A stretch of 64,000 nt of DNA from Bog-159 sp963843255 (GTDB lineage Bacteria; Acidobacteriota; Terriglobia; Bryobacterales; Bryobacteraceae), in the NCBI GenBank assembly GCA_963843255.1, contig CAWJJQ010000008.1:1-64000 (forward strand). Direction: 5' to 3'. A program made the translations under genes and the position numbers. The notes below the pieces were generated by a model that did not search any database, had not been told where the DNA came from, and saw only the letters and a list, made by a program, of their open reading frames with translations. Positions 16,240-24,906 of this stretch are shown here, piece by piece; the stretch's first letter is position 1, and each line of letters opens with the position of its first letter.

Positions 16240-17493
16240 GTGAGACTTCCGTGTAGTTCGGTTTTGACGGCGTTCAATATCATCCTGATGGCTTTCGTCG
16301 GTCTGTCGGTGCCCCATTGTCTGGGGCAAGAAGCGGCGGGCGCCGGCCAGCCTATACCCAACGTGTCCGGCACCGGTAGTGCTGGTCACATCGCAATCTG
16401 GGAGAACAGCACGACTCTCACGAACTCGAAACTGTTTCAGTCGGGCGGAAACGTGGGTGTCAATGGAAACCTCTCTATTAGCGGGAGCATCCTGGCAGCC
16501 AACGGCGCCCAGATGATTCAGGCTCCCACCGGTTTGTCAAACAACTTCAGCGCGGGCTGGTGGGCCCTGCCACCCGCAACGACCGGAGCTTTCAACACGG
16601 CTCTTGGAGATTATGCGCTTTATACCAATGCAAGTGGCTCCAACAACATGGCCAGCGGTTGGAGCGCGTTGTACAATAACAGCACCGGAGGCTTTAACAC
16701 GGCTAGTGGTGTTGCCGCGCTGTTCTACAACACGGCCGGAGACAATAATACGGCCAGCGGTTTCGATGCGCTGAACTCCAACACCATGGGCGGCTACAAC
16801 ACGGCTATCGGTTCCTCGGCGCTGAACTCCAACACCACCGGGTTCAACAATACCGCCATCGGCACAAGTGCGCTGGGCGCGAACACCGCCGGGAGCAATA
16901 ACATCGCCGTCGGGTTTGAAGCTGGGATCAACGCCACCACCAGTAACAACATCTCTATCGGCAACGAAGGTACCGCCAACGACAACGGTACCATTCGCAT
17001 CGGCTGTCAAGGCTCTTGCTATCCGATAGGCACCCAAAGCAGCGCCTTCATCGCGGGCATCTACGGCGCCAGCACCGGCCTGCCCGGTGTGTCAGTCATG
17101 ATTGACTCCAACGGAAATCTCGGTACCGTATCATCGTCCCGGCGCTACAAAGAAGACATCCAGGACATGGGCGAGGCCAGCAACGGGATATTACGTCTGC
17201 GCCCGGTAACCTTTCGCTACAAGAAAGCGTTCGACGACGGGTCGAAGCCGATTCAATATGGCCTAATTGCGGAAGAAGTGGCGGAGGTCTACCCGGATCT
17301 GGTCGCGCGTTCAACTGACGGGCGGGTGGAGTCGGTGAAGTACCAGTTGCTAGATTCGATGCTGCTAAACGAACTGCAAAAGCAGAGCACCACCATCGAG
17401 GTACAGGGGAAACAGATTCGTTCTCTTGAAGAGCGACTGGCGAAGGTGGAGGCAGCACTCCGAGGATCCGCCGTCACTGCCTCGGCACGCTAA
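16240..17493 (+). CDS. Tail-fibre-like surface protein with Peptidase_S74 chaperone domain
   Basis: GTG 16240 follows AAGGAGGAAGAAAAA, an ideal ribosome-binding site, so it is preferred over upstream starts; the product is 417 residues. A signal peptide ends 'SVPHCLGQ'. Residues ~100-270 hold about seven repeats like 'NTASGFDALNSNTMGGYNTA', similar to YadA-type head repeats. The C-terminus has the S74 intramolecular chaperone signature ('SSSRRYKEDIQDMG', 'YGLIAEEVAEVYPDLV') and a coiled coil. Such proteins trimerise and cleave off the chaperone at a Ser just before the RYKEDI motif. Likely a surface adhesin. Confidence 0.8.
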   Translation: MRLPCSSVLTAFNIILMAFVGLSVPHCLGQEAAGAGQPIPNVSGTGSAGHIAIWENSTTLTNSKLFQSGGNVGVNGNLSISGSILAANGAQMIQAPTGLSNNFSAGWWALPPATTGAFNTALGDYALYTNASGSNNMASGWSALYNNSTGGFNTASGVAALFYNTAGDNNTASGFDALNSNTMGGYNTAIGSSALNSNTTGFNNTAIGTSALGANTAGSNNIAVGFEAGINATTSNNISIGNEGTANDNGTIRIGCQGSCYPIGTQSSAFIAGIYGASTGLPGVSVMIDSNGNLGTVSSSRRYKEDIQDMGEASNGILRLRPVTFRYKKAFDDGSKPIQYGLIAEEVAEVYPDLVARSTDGRVESVKYQLLDSMLLNELQKQSTTIEVQGKQIRSLEERLAKVEAALRGSAVTASAR

Positions 17494-17609
17494 GCTAATC
17501 CCAGGGAGAATCGAACTACGCGCGACTGTCGAGACAGTCAACGAGAGCGGGCATCTGGATCACGGTGCACCCCGGAAAGCGATACGACACCTGAGGTCGC
17601 AACTGACGG

Positions 17610-17627
17610 CTTGCCCGGACGATAATG
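17610..17627. repeat. 18-bp exact repeat, copy 2 (partner 12914-12931)
   Basis: CTTGCCCGGACGATAATG, identical to 12914-12931, lies in the intergenic stretch between the S74 protein and the FG-GAP remnant. Confidence 0.5.
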
Positions 17628-17674
17628 CCTGTTAACTGGCCAATTGCTGTCTATTCCGTGGTGACCTTGCGGCG

Positions 17675-18447
17675 GTGGATTTCAGCGATCACTTCATGAG
17701 GCGGTTTTCAAGGCGGGCGAAGAAGCGTCGTACGGTACTGCGACGGCCAGTTCTCCGGCACCTGTTGAGAGGCGCGCATCCCAAACTCAATAGCCGTGCT
17801 AAGCTGTACGCCGTGCCACGAGCCCAAGCGGTATCGTCCTTACTCTCAAAAATCGCGCCTCACTTTTCACAGAGGAGGACGGCAAGTCGGACATTGCGCC
17901 TGTTCTTAGGAGCTGCAGCATTCACTCTCGCCGCACAGGCAGCAGTCCCCTCAGCTTCTTTTGACGCTCCGCAAAGTTACTTGGTCGACGGACCGCCCGG
18001 CAATTTGGCAGTCGCAGACTTCAATGGAGATGGAATCCTCGATTTGGTGGTTGCCATAGGCGGTCGTATCGAGGGTGGCAACGTGGTCCTCGTCCTGATG
18101 GGCCGAGGCGACGGCACCTTCCACGGCCCTGTGAGTTACCCCGCGGGAGGATCTGCCGTATTTGTGGCGGTTGGTGACTTTAATCGCGATGGCAAGGCGG
18201 ACTTGGCGGTAATCGCGAACGCCGGGATCTCGATTTTGCTGGGCAATGGCGATGGGACCTTCCAACCGGCAGTGGCCTATCCAGTTGGGTCCACACCTGT
18301 GTCTCTTGCTCTGGGAGATTTCAACGGAGATGGAAAGACGGACCTGGTCGTGGCGAACTCGGGATCCGACAACGTTTCTGTGCTGCTCGGTAACGGTGAT
18401 GGCACTTTCCAACGGCAATGCGCCGTGGCCTATGTGCGGAGCTGGCG
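17675..18447 (+). pseudogene. FG-GAP/VCBS repeat protein cut off by R2
   Basis: After a basic N-terminus and a hydrophobic segment ('LRLFLGAAAFTLAAQA') the frame carries FG-GAP repeats with calcium-binding-type loops ('VADFNGDGILDLVVA', 'VGDFNRDGKADLAVI', 'LGDFNGDGKTDLVVA', 'LLGNGDGTFQ'). Similarity ends near 18420 and the frame closes within the repeat element R2. Full-length relatives have many more repeats, so the 3' part was lost or displaced when R2 arrived. Confidence 0.75.
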
Positions 18448-18752
18448 GAGCCTGCTAACAAGCTAAGAACAGGCTGAACCAAATCTGAGGGCACGCCTTT
18501 AACCTACTGATAATATGGATATTGGCGGACAATTCCACCGATTCGCCTCGGAAGCACGGCACCCGCGTCTGTGCCGAGCAGGCCGGGAACAGGCCGGCCG
18601 GAGCAATACGCAATCCTCTGCGCATCGCTCCAGCGCGACGTGCAAGATCCTGCTGCTGAAACGGCCGATCGCCGGGTCGGCCACGTAGATCCAAAGGCCC
18701 GTTTTCCTCCTGCTCGCCTGCTGCATGCAGGAGGTCGATGAGATCCCGAGCG
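18448..18752. mobile_element. R2: ~300 bp repeat element, copy 2
   Basis: The sequence is nearly identical to R1 (8-308) and R3 (19658-19962), with the same terminal hairpins. Its left end cuts the FG-GAP gene and its right end abuts the middle of an excisionase-like gene copy at 18751. Confidence 0.8.
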
Positions 18753-19630
18753 AGTCGAGGTACTGCCCTGTTGCCAGTACGGCAGGAAAGTCATCTTTCG
18801 GAAGCTGTCGATTGCCGCTTGGCGGGAGCGCAACGAGAAAGGCGGGTGGGCAGCATGATACAGTCGACACAGGTTCAGGAATTCGTGGCAGAGACGCGGG
18901 AAAGGTACGCGTTCATGATCACGAAAAGAGCAAGGAGATATCAACGAGGCAGTATTTGCAGATCGAAAAACGAAGAGGTCTGGTACGGGAAATACTATCC
19001 CGCGCCGGGCATTCCTCAGAAGCGCGTTCAACTCGGCCGCACTTCCGAAATCGACGCTAAGGAGGCACGGGTCGTTTTGGACGATATTGTCGCTGTGTTG
19101 AACAGGAACCAGGCACACGTGCTCGGTGTGGAGCCCGTGCGGAGATTTGTGGAACAAGTGTACATGCCGCAGAAATATGAAAATGGAGAGTGGCGCAAAG
19201 GCACTGGGCAGGAGGCCGAGTACCTGTTCAGGCGGTCGGTGCTACCGGAGATCGGGGAATTGCGCTGTCGGGATCTCCGGGCGGAGCATCTTCGCGCTGT
19301 GCTACGTAGACTGGCGGGCGCCGGGTTGAGTCGCGAGTCGGTCAGTAAAGTCAGGTTTGCAATGGGCGACATGGTAAAGAGAATGGTGGCTGAGGGATAC
19401 CTGACGTCCAACATCGCCGAGGGCCTGAAGACCCCAAAGTCGGCACGGCGGTCGGATCGTTCGCGCTTGCGGCGCGCGACCCTGGCCGATTACTCGCGAG
19501 CGTGGGTCGTTCTTGATGAGCGGGAGCGACTCGCGTTCGACCTGGTGACATTCTGTGGATTGCGGGAATCGGAGGTTTATGCATTGAAGAACGGCGATCT
19601 TTTCGAACTGGGAGCGATTCGAGTTGAGAC
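18751..19630 (+). pseudogene. Truncated excisionase-integrase copy between R2 and R3
   Basis: From 18751 the DNA matches 20375-21250: the last ~100 bp of the excisionase-like gene, then the integrase from ATG 18855. About 260 integrase residues remain, up to the conserved Arg region ('FCGLRESEVYALKNG'); the second half with the other catalytic residues is missing. After 19630 come ~28 bp of unrelated DNA and then R3. The two integrase copies differ at scattered positions, so this is an older related element rather than a fresh duplication. It cannot be active. Confidence 0.85.
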
Positions 19631-19657
19631 CACTGACTCCATCAACCGTCTTTCGAG

Positions 19658-19962
19658 GAGCCTGCTAACAAGCTAAGAACAGGCTGAACCAAATCAGAGG
19701 GCACGCCTTTAACCTACTGATAATATGGATATTGGCGGACAATTCCACCGATTCAGCCTCGGAAGCACGGCACCCGCGTCTGTGCCGAGCAGGCCGGGAA
19801 CAGGCCGGCCGGAGCAATACGCAATCCTCTGCGCATCGCCCAGCGCGACGTGCAAGATCCTGCTGCTGAAACGGCCGATCGCCGGGTCGGCCACGTAGAT
19901 CCAAAGGCCCGTTTTCCTCCTGCTCGCCTGCTGCATGCAGGAGGTCGATGAGATCCCGAGCG
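19658..19962. mobile_element. R3: ~300 bp repeat element, copy 3
   Basis: This is the same unit as R1 and R2, with both subterminal hairpins. It terminates the truncated integrase copy on its left and precedes the intact excisionase/integrase module on its right. Confidence 0.8.
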
Positions 19963-20110
19963 GCTGCGGCCTCCTTCTCCTCAAACTACAGATACTTCCG
20001 GGGGGATGTATCCATCTGGAAGTTCCGGTTGCCGACTTGTCAGGAGCCGTGCGGTTCGGCACAATCGTAACTGCATTGGCAAAAGCCTCCAAGACCGATT
20101 CAGCGCGCCA

Positions 20111-20130
20111 GGAACTGGTTGACCAGTTCC
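20111..20130. promoter_or_regulatory. 20-bp palindrome, candidate operator of the excisionase/integrase operon
   Basis: GGAACTGGTTGACCAGTTCC has perfect 9-bp arms around TG. It lies 67 bp upstream of the excisionase-like start at 20197. A dyad in this position is typical of a repressor or autoregulatory site. An ORF runs across 19935-20174 but begins inside R3 and is not considered a gene. Confidence 0.5.
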
Positions 20131-20196
20131 GCCCCACAATCAACGCACATGACCGGCTCTCCGATGGCGCCTGAAAAGAAGCGAGGACAAATCTCG

Positions 20197-20478
20197 ATGG
20201 AAGCACACATCTCACTGGTTCGGCCCCCTGCGGGCGCAAAGCCCGGAACTCGTACTCGTCGTCCATTGGCTCCGTTAGAAGCCCGGGACTGGATGACGCC
20301 AACGGAGACGGCCCTCGCACTGGGGTGCAGCGTAGCTACCTTGCACCGGATGCGGCGCGGATTGATCCCCGGAGTCGAGGTACTGCCCTGTTGCCAGTAC
20401 GGCAGGAAAGTCATCTTTCGGAAGCTGTCGATTGCCGCTTGGCGGGAGCGTAACGAGAAAGGAGGGTGGGCAGCATGA
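20197..20478 (+). CDS. Excisionase-like helix-turn-helix protein
   Basis: The 93-residue product from ATG 20197 (GAGGA box 9 nt upstream) carries a MerR-like winged HTH, 'MTPTETALALGCSVATLHRM', followed by 'YGRKVIFRKLSIAAWRER', the layout of HTH_17/excisionase proteins. An in-frame ATG at 20164 is an alternative start. Its stop overlaps the integrase start (ATGA), so the two are translationally coupled. It probably helps direct excision or regulates the integrase. Confidence 0.7.
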   Translation: MEAHISLVRPPAGAKPGTRTRRPLAPLEARDWMTPTETALALGCSVATLHRMRRGLIPGVEVLPCCQYGRKVIFRKLSIAAWRERNEKGGWAA

Positions 20479-21683
20479 TACAGTCGACACAGGTTCAGGA
20501 ATTCGTGGCAGAGACGCGGGAAAGGTACGCGTTCATGACCACGAGAAGAGCAAGGAGATATCAACGAGGCAGTATCTGCAGATCGAAAAACGGAGAGGTC
20601 TGGTACGGGAAATACTATCCCGCGCCGGGCATTCCACAAAAACGCGTTCAACTCGGCCGCACTTCAGAAATCGACGCGAAGCAGGCACGGGTCGTTTTGG
20701 ACGATATTGTCGCTGTGTTGAACAGAAACCAGGCACACGTGCTCGGTGTGGAGCCCGTGAGGAGGTTTGTGGAACAGGTGTACATTCCGCAGAAATATGA
20801 AAATGGCGAGTGGCGCAAAGGTACTGGGCAGGAGGCTGGGTACCTGTTCAGGAGGTCGGTGCTACCGGAGATTGGGGAATTGCGCTGTCGGGATCTCCAG
20901 GCAGAACATCTTCGGGCCGTGTTACGTAAACTGGCGGGCGCCGGGTTGAGTCGCGAGTCGGTTAGCAAAGTGAGGTTTGCAATGGGCGACATGGTAAAGA
21001 GAATGGTGGCTGAGGGATACCTGACGTCCAACATCGCCGAGGGCCTAAAGACACCGAAGTTGGCGCGGCGGTCGGATCGTTCGCGCTTGCGCCGCGCGAC
21101 CTTGGCCGATTACTTCCGAGCGTGGGTCGTTGTCGATGAACGGGAACGGCTCGCGTTCGATCTGGTGACATTCTGTGGATTGCGCGAATCGGAAGTTTAT
21201 GCATTGAAGAACGGCGATCTTTTCGAACTAGGAGCGATTCGAGTTGAGAGGTCTTGGTACAAGGGCGAGGTTAATCCAACCAAGACGGCCGAAATTCGAA
21301 ACGTTGGGGTAGATCTGGAGATCTTCGCGCGGCTAAGAGTCTGGATTGAAACTCTGCCCGACAGGACTAAAGATGGATGGGTCTTTCCGAACGAGCGAAT
21401 GGTAAAGCCGTTATGGCCGGACAACGTTTTACGGCGGAATGTTCATCCGCGCCTGGAACCGCTGGGACTGGATTGGATTAACTTCGCCGTTCTGCGGCGA
21501 TCGCATTCCACGCTGCACCAGGAACGAGGTACCGACCCCAAAATCATCGCAGATCAGCAGGGGCACGGCCTGGGTGTTCACCTAGCGGAGTACGTTGACT
21601 CGTCGCTCGCTAGGAAGCGAGAGGCATCGACGGCCCTTTGGTCAGACTTTAAGACGCTTCAATCAGAAGCATCTCCGGAGTAA
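20475..21683 (+). CDS. Tyrosine recombinase (integrase) next to tRNA-Gly
   Basis: The 402-residue protein has an N-terminal arm/SAM-like region and a C-terminal catalytic domain: Arg237 in 'GLRESEVYAL', a Lys in the following hairpin, Arg341 in 'VLRRSHSTL', His364 in 'QQGHG' and the nucleophile Tyr373 in 'AEYVDSS'. The usual HxxR histidine is Ala338, a substitution that may be normal for this subfamily. The gene ends 55 bp from the 3' end of tRNA-Gly, the classic position of an integrase whose attachment site is the tRNA gene. It is the intact counterpart of the fragment at 18855-19630. Confidence 0.9.
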   Translation: MIQSTQVQEFVAETRERYAFMTTRRARRYQRGSICRSKNGEVWYGKYYPAPGIPQKRVQLGRTSEIDAKQARVVLDDIVAVLNRNQAHVLGVEPVRRFVEQVYIPQKYENGEWRKGTGQEAGYLFRRSVLPEIGELRCRDLQAEHLRAVLRKLAGAGLSRESVSKVRFAMGDMVKRMVAEGYLTSNIAEGLKTPKLARRSDRSRLRRATLADYFRAWVVVDERERLAFDLVTFCGLRESEVYALKNGDLFELGAIRVERSWYKGEVNPTKTAEIRNVGVDLEIFARLRVWIETLPDRTKDGWVFPNERMVKPLWPDNVLRRNVHPRLEPLGLDWINFAVLRRSHSTLHQERGTDPKIIADQQGHGLGVHLAEYVDSSLARKREASTALWSDFKTLQSEASPE

Positions 21684-21738
21684 TTGAGACAAATGAGACA
21701 AGAGCTGGTTTGGCGAGTTGTGCAAGTTATTGAAAAGA

Positions 21739-21813
<75 letters not shown>

Positions 21814-21894
21814 TCAAGCAGCCTTACAACAGCTTCAACATATCACACCCGGCACACTCCGGTTAGGATCGCCCCAGCGCGCCGAGCGCTGCCC

Positions 21895-23838
21895 TCACCG
21901 CGAGACCACCGGCAATTCTACGTAGCTCTCTTCCCCCCGGGCATGATAAATCCGCTCCGTCGCCTTCTGATAATCCCCAGGCTTAGCCCAGAAAATATTC
22001 GGGACGAACGTCTGTGGATTCCGATCATACAGTGGAAACCAGCTGGACTGGACTTGCACCATCAGGCGATGGCCGGGCAGGAACACGTGATTTGCGTTTG
22101 GCAGCTCGAAACGATACAGCAGCGGCTGCCCCCCGGCGATCGGTTTTGCCGTTTCCAGACCCTCGCGATAACGCCCGCGAAAAATGTCGGCTGAGATCAT
22201 CAACTGATAGCCGCCCAGCGCCGGCTGGGAGGCCACCTCGTCAGGATAGACATCGATCAACTTCACCACCCAGTCGGCATCCGTGCCGCTCGTGGAGGCT
22301 ACCAAATGCGCGACCGGCTGGCCGCTGATCTTCACCGGCGCGGTCAACACATCCGAGACGAAAGCCAGCACATCAGGGCGCCCGGATGCCTCGCGCTGAT
22401 CGTCCACCAGCCATTCCGACCATGTCTTGCGCCGCTCTTCGCCAATAGGACGCGCGCGGAATGGAACCGGCTTGGCCGGATCGGACACAAATTCCTCGTA
22501 AGATTTCCCGTTCGAGTCCGGCGATTTCCCATCTGCATCCGGGGGCGTAAAACTCAGCTTCATTCCCGCGTTCAAGTACAGCGGCGCCTGCCGGATCGTA
22601 CAGCCGCTCGGGCATCCGGCCGGCCACGCCGGCAATCGCAGCCATTGATTTGTCCCAGTTTCAAACGCAGTGACGCGTGCCACATCCGCCGGCGGCGCGT
22701 CGTCTTTCAGATAATGATCCAGGAACGGCCGCAAAATATTCCGCCGAAAGTACAGCGCGGTATCGCTACCGAACCGGATCAGGCCAAGTGAACTTCCATC
22801 GCCGATCTCCTGCCCGTGATACCACGGACCCAGCACCAGAAACACCTTGTCGTTATTCGTGTCTTTGGGCTTGATCGTCTTGTACACGGCCGTCGCGCCG
22901 TAGATGTCCTCCTGATCCCAAAGACTGTCCACCAGCATCATCGGCACCTTCAACGGCTGTGCGGCCAGCACCCGGTCCACCGCCTGATCGCTCCAGAAAG
23001 CGTCGTAGCTCGGGTGCTCCAGAATCTTACGCCAAAACCCCACCTGCTCTACGCCGTGCCGGCGCGCCAGTTCGCCGGCCGATACGGCTTCCATATAGGT
23101 GTCGTAATCGTCGTAGTGATCCGTCCACCACTTCACATCCGATGAGCGGCTAGCTTCCTGGCCATATATATAGTCGATACTGCCGATCTGCCGGAAAGCA
23201 CCGTTGTGAAACCAGTCGTCGCCGCGCCACCCGTCCACCATCGGATTCATGGGCACCGATACTTTAAGCGCCGGATGTGGATTCACCACGGCCATCAATG
23301 GCGTGAAGCCGTCGTACGAAATACCCAGAATTCCAACTTTGCCGTTGCTCTCGGGGATGTTCTTCACCAGCCAGTCGATGGTGTCGTACGTATCCGTAGC
23401 ATGATCTACCGGTGTCGGATTCTGCGGCCCGTGCAGCGGCCGGTTCATCACGTAGTCGCCTTCCGAACCGTACTTGCCGCGCACGTCCTGGACCACGCGG
23501 ATATAGCCGCCTTCCACGATCACGTCCGTCGCGTTGTCGTAGCCCTGCAGAGTCGGACCCAGGTGCGCGCTGTGCTCGTGGCTGGTCAGGCTGTCGGCGT
23601 CGTAGGGCGTGCGCGTCAGCAGTATCCCAGCGTTTCGGGCACCCTTCGGGACCAGAATCACGGTGTGCAGCTTCGCACCGTCGCGCATCGGAATCATCGC
23701 CACGCGCCTCGTGTAATCGAAGCCCCCCGTAGATTCGGTTAATTTCGCTGGAATCTCGCTCGGTAGCGTAGCTTGGCCGCTGGCGATGGCGGCGAACAAC
23801 AGAATACCCAAAGCGGGCGCGGTCAGGCGAAGGGTCAT
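21895..23838 (-). CDS. Secreted CocE/NonD-family alpha/beta hydrolase
   Basis: The 647-residue protein starts with a signal peptide (MTLRLTAPALGILLFAAIASGQA) and matches the CocE/NonD (X-Pro dipeptidyl-peptidase S15-like) family, including glutaryl-7-ACA acylase relatives: 'MRDGAKLHTVILVPKG', 'RVVQDVRGKYGSEGDY', the nucleophile motif 'GISYDG', and a C-terminal jelly-roll domain ('DADWVVKLIDVYPDE', 'PGHRLMVQVQSSWFP'). It hydrolyses an ester or acyl-amide/peptide bond outside the cytoplasm; the substrate cannot be told. It lies 13 nt behind the NADAR gene on the same strand, probably as an operon. Confidence 0.88.
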   Translation of the reverse strand: MTLRLTAPALGILLFAAIASGQATLPSEIPAKLTESTGGFDYTRRVAMIPMRDGAKLHTVILVPKGARNAGILLTRTPYDADSLTSHEHSAHLGPTLQGYDNATDVIVEGGYIRVVQDVRGKYGSEGDYVMNRPLHGPQNPTPVDHATDTYDTIDWLVKNIPESNGKVGILGISYDGFTPLMAVVNPHPALKVSVPMNPMVDGWRGDDWFHNGAFRQIGSIDYIYGQEASRSSDVKWWTDHYDDYDTYMEAVSAGELARRHGVEQVGFWRKILEHPSYDAFWSDQAVDRVLAAQPLKVPMMLVDSLWDQEDIYGATAVYKTIKPKDTNNDKVFLVLGPWYHGQEIGDGSSLGLIRFGSDTALYFRRNILRPFLDHYLKDDAPPADVARVTAFETGTNQWLRLPAWPAGCPSGCTIRQAPLYLNAGMKLSFTPPDADGKSPDSNGKSYEEFVSDPAKPVPFRARPIGEERRKTWSEWLVDDQREASGRPDVLAFVSDVLTAPVKISGQPVAHLVASTSGTDADWVVKLIDVYPDEVASQPALGGYQLMISADIFRGRYREGLETAKPIAGGQPLLYRFELPNANHVFLPGHRLMVQVQSSWFPLYDRNPQTFVPNIFWAKPGDYQKATERIYHARGEESYVELPVVSR

Positions 23839-23851
23839 GTATCTTATTGTG

Positions 23852-24547
23852 CTACTTTTCGTGCTGTAACCCGGCTCGGATTTCCATCCAGATGCGAAAG
23901 TACAGCCACTCCGGTGGCGGGTCCCGCTCTTCGAGGTGATCCGGACGAAGCACCAGGTCGCCCGTCGCCAGCAGGATCTCCCTCACCTTCGGATTCTGCT
24001 CCAGTTTGGCGCGCATGGCAGCTACGATCAGGCGGTAGTGTTCGCCCGGAGCTTTCGCGCGATACGGCATGCGGCGGCCTTCGAACGTCACCCAGTCGAT
24101 CCCCAGCTTGCGCATGTTCTCCTCCGCGGCCGTCCCCGCATCCTTGGCCTCGAAGGCCGTCATGCCCGCTACCTGCTCGCGGGTGTGCGGCCAGACGATC
24201 CCGGGCACACGCGTTCGCGGGTCTGCCGGACCCTCGGGATAAAGCATCATCTGCCAAAAGCCCTCCACACTCGCATAGCGCCGCCCACGGAATGTGAACG
24301 GCGTGGCCGCGAAGTTGGACAGGATGCCTAGCTCGTTGCGCTTGGATAAGATGACTTCGCCGGGCCCCGCTGCCTGCGGCAGGATTTCCCAGCTGGCTTT
24401 CTGATCTTCGGAAACCGGCGCCCACCAGTGTAGCGCATAAGGCGCGTGTGTCTGCGCCATTCCGGCGGAGGCCATCCCAAACATCGCCCACACTGCCAAC
24501 ATCGGAAATATCAGAGTCGTTATGGGACAACGTATTTGAGATTCCAT
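23852..24547 (-). CDS. Exported NADAR (YbiA-like N-glycosidase fold) protein
   Basis: The 231-residue product has a hydrophobic leader ending 'MASAGMAQ', then the NADAR signature: 'SKRNELGILSNFAATPF', 'YASVEGFWQMM', 'LGIDWVTFEG', and 'REILLATGDLVLRPDH'. Cytoplasmic NADAR proteins such as YbiA cleave N-glycosidic bonds in riboflavin-pathway intermediates or ADP-ribosylated targets. An export signal is unusual for the family. Gene order suggests co-expression with the secreted hydrolase downstream. Confidence 0.8.
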   Translation of the reverse strand: MESQIRCPITTLIFPMLAVWAMFGMASAGMAQTHAPYALHWWAPVSEDQKASWEILPQAAGPGEVILSKRNELGILSNFAATPFTFRGRRYASVEGFWQMMLYPEGPADPRTRVPGIVWPHTREQVAGMTAFEAKDAGTAAEENMRKLGIDWVTFEGRRMPYRAKAPGEHYRLIVAAMRAKLEQNPKVREILLATGDLVLRPDHLEERDPPPEWLYFRIWMEIRAGLQHEK

Positions 24548-24586
24548 TATCCTTATTTAGGACTACAATACAAGCAGGAGTTGACC

Positions 24587-24862
24587 ATGTCTACTGCACT
24601 GGTGTACGTGGTTTACGGTTTCTCCGTTGCTCTCGCCTTGTTTTGCGTCTACCTATTTCACGCGCGCTGGTACTGGCATGTACTCAGCGTGTTGCTGGCT
24701 TTGACCGTCGGGTTTTCGCCGCCGCTGCCTGGCTGGGAAGGCCCCACCCGCGACCTCGTCTATGGCTGCGTCGTCCTGTTCCTGCTGGCGTGGGGCGGAG
24801 CGGAGCCCTTCATTCATCCTTTTCACCGGCACCACGATCATACCGCGCCCCGGCACGCGTAG
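24587..24862 (+). CDS. Small membrane protein
   Basis: The start chosen is ATG 24587 behind CAGGAG. The 91-residue product has three hydrophobic segments ('LVYVVYGFSVALALFCVYLF', 'HVLSVLLALTVGF', 'LVYGCVVLFLLAWGG') and a histidine-rich tail ('FHRHHDHTAPRHA'). No family is recognised. It is divergent from the NADAR gene and 44 nt ahead of the acyltransferase. Confidence 0.55.
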   Translation: MSTALVYVVYGFSVALALFCVYLFHARWYWHVLSVLLALTVGFSPPLPGWEGPTRDLVYGCVVLFLLAWGGAEPFIHPFHRHHDHTAPRHA

Positions 24863-24906
24863 CGGTTTTTGAGGACCGGCGCGCGCTCCCGCTACAATGA
24901 CGTTTC

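Noticed and set aside
19935..20174. 79-codon ORF between R3 and the excisionase-like gene
   Set aside because: It starts inside R3 and runs through the palindromic operator candidate; the junction is not ancestral, so it is not a real gene.
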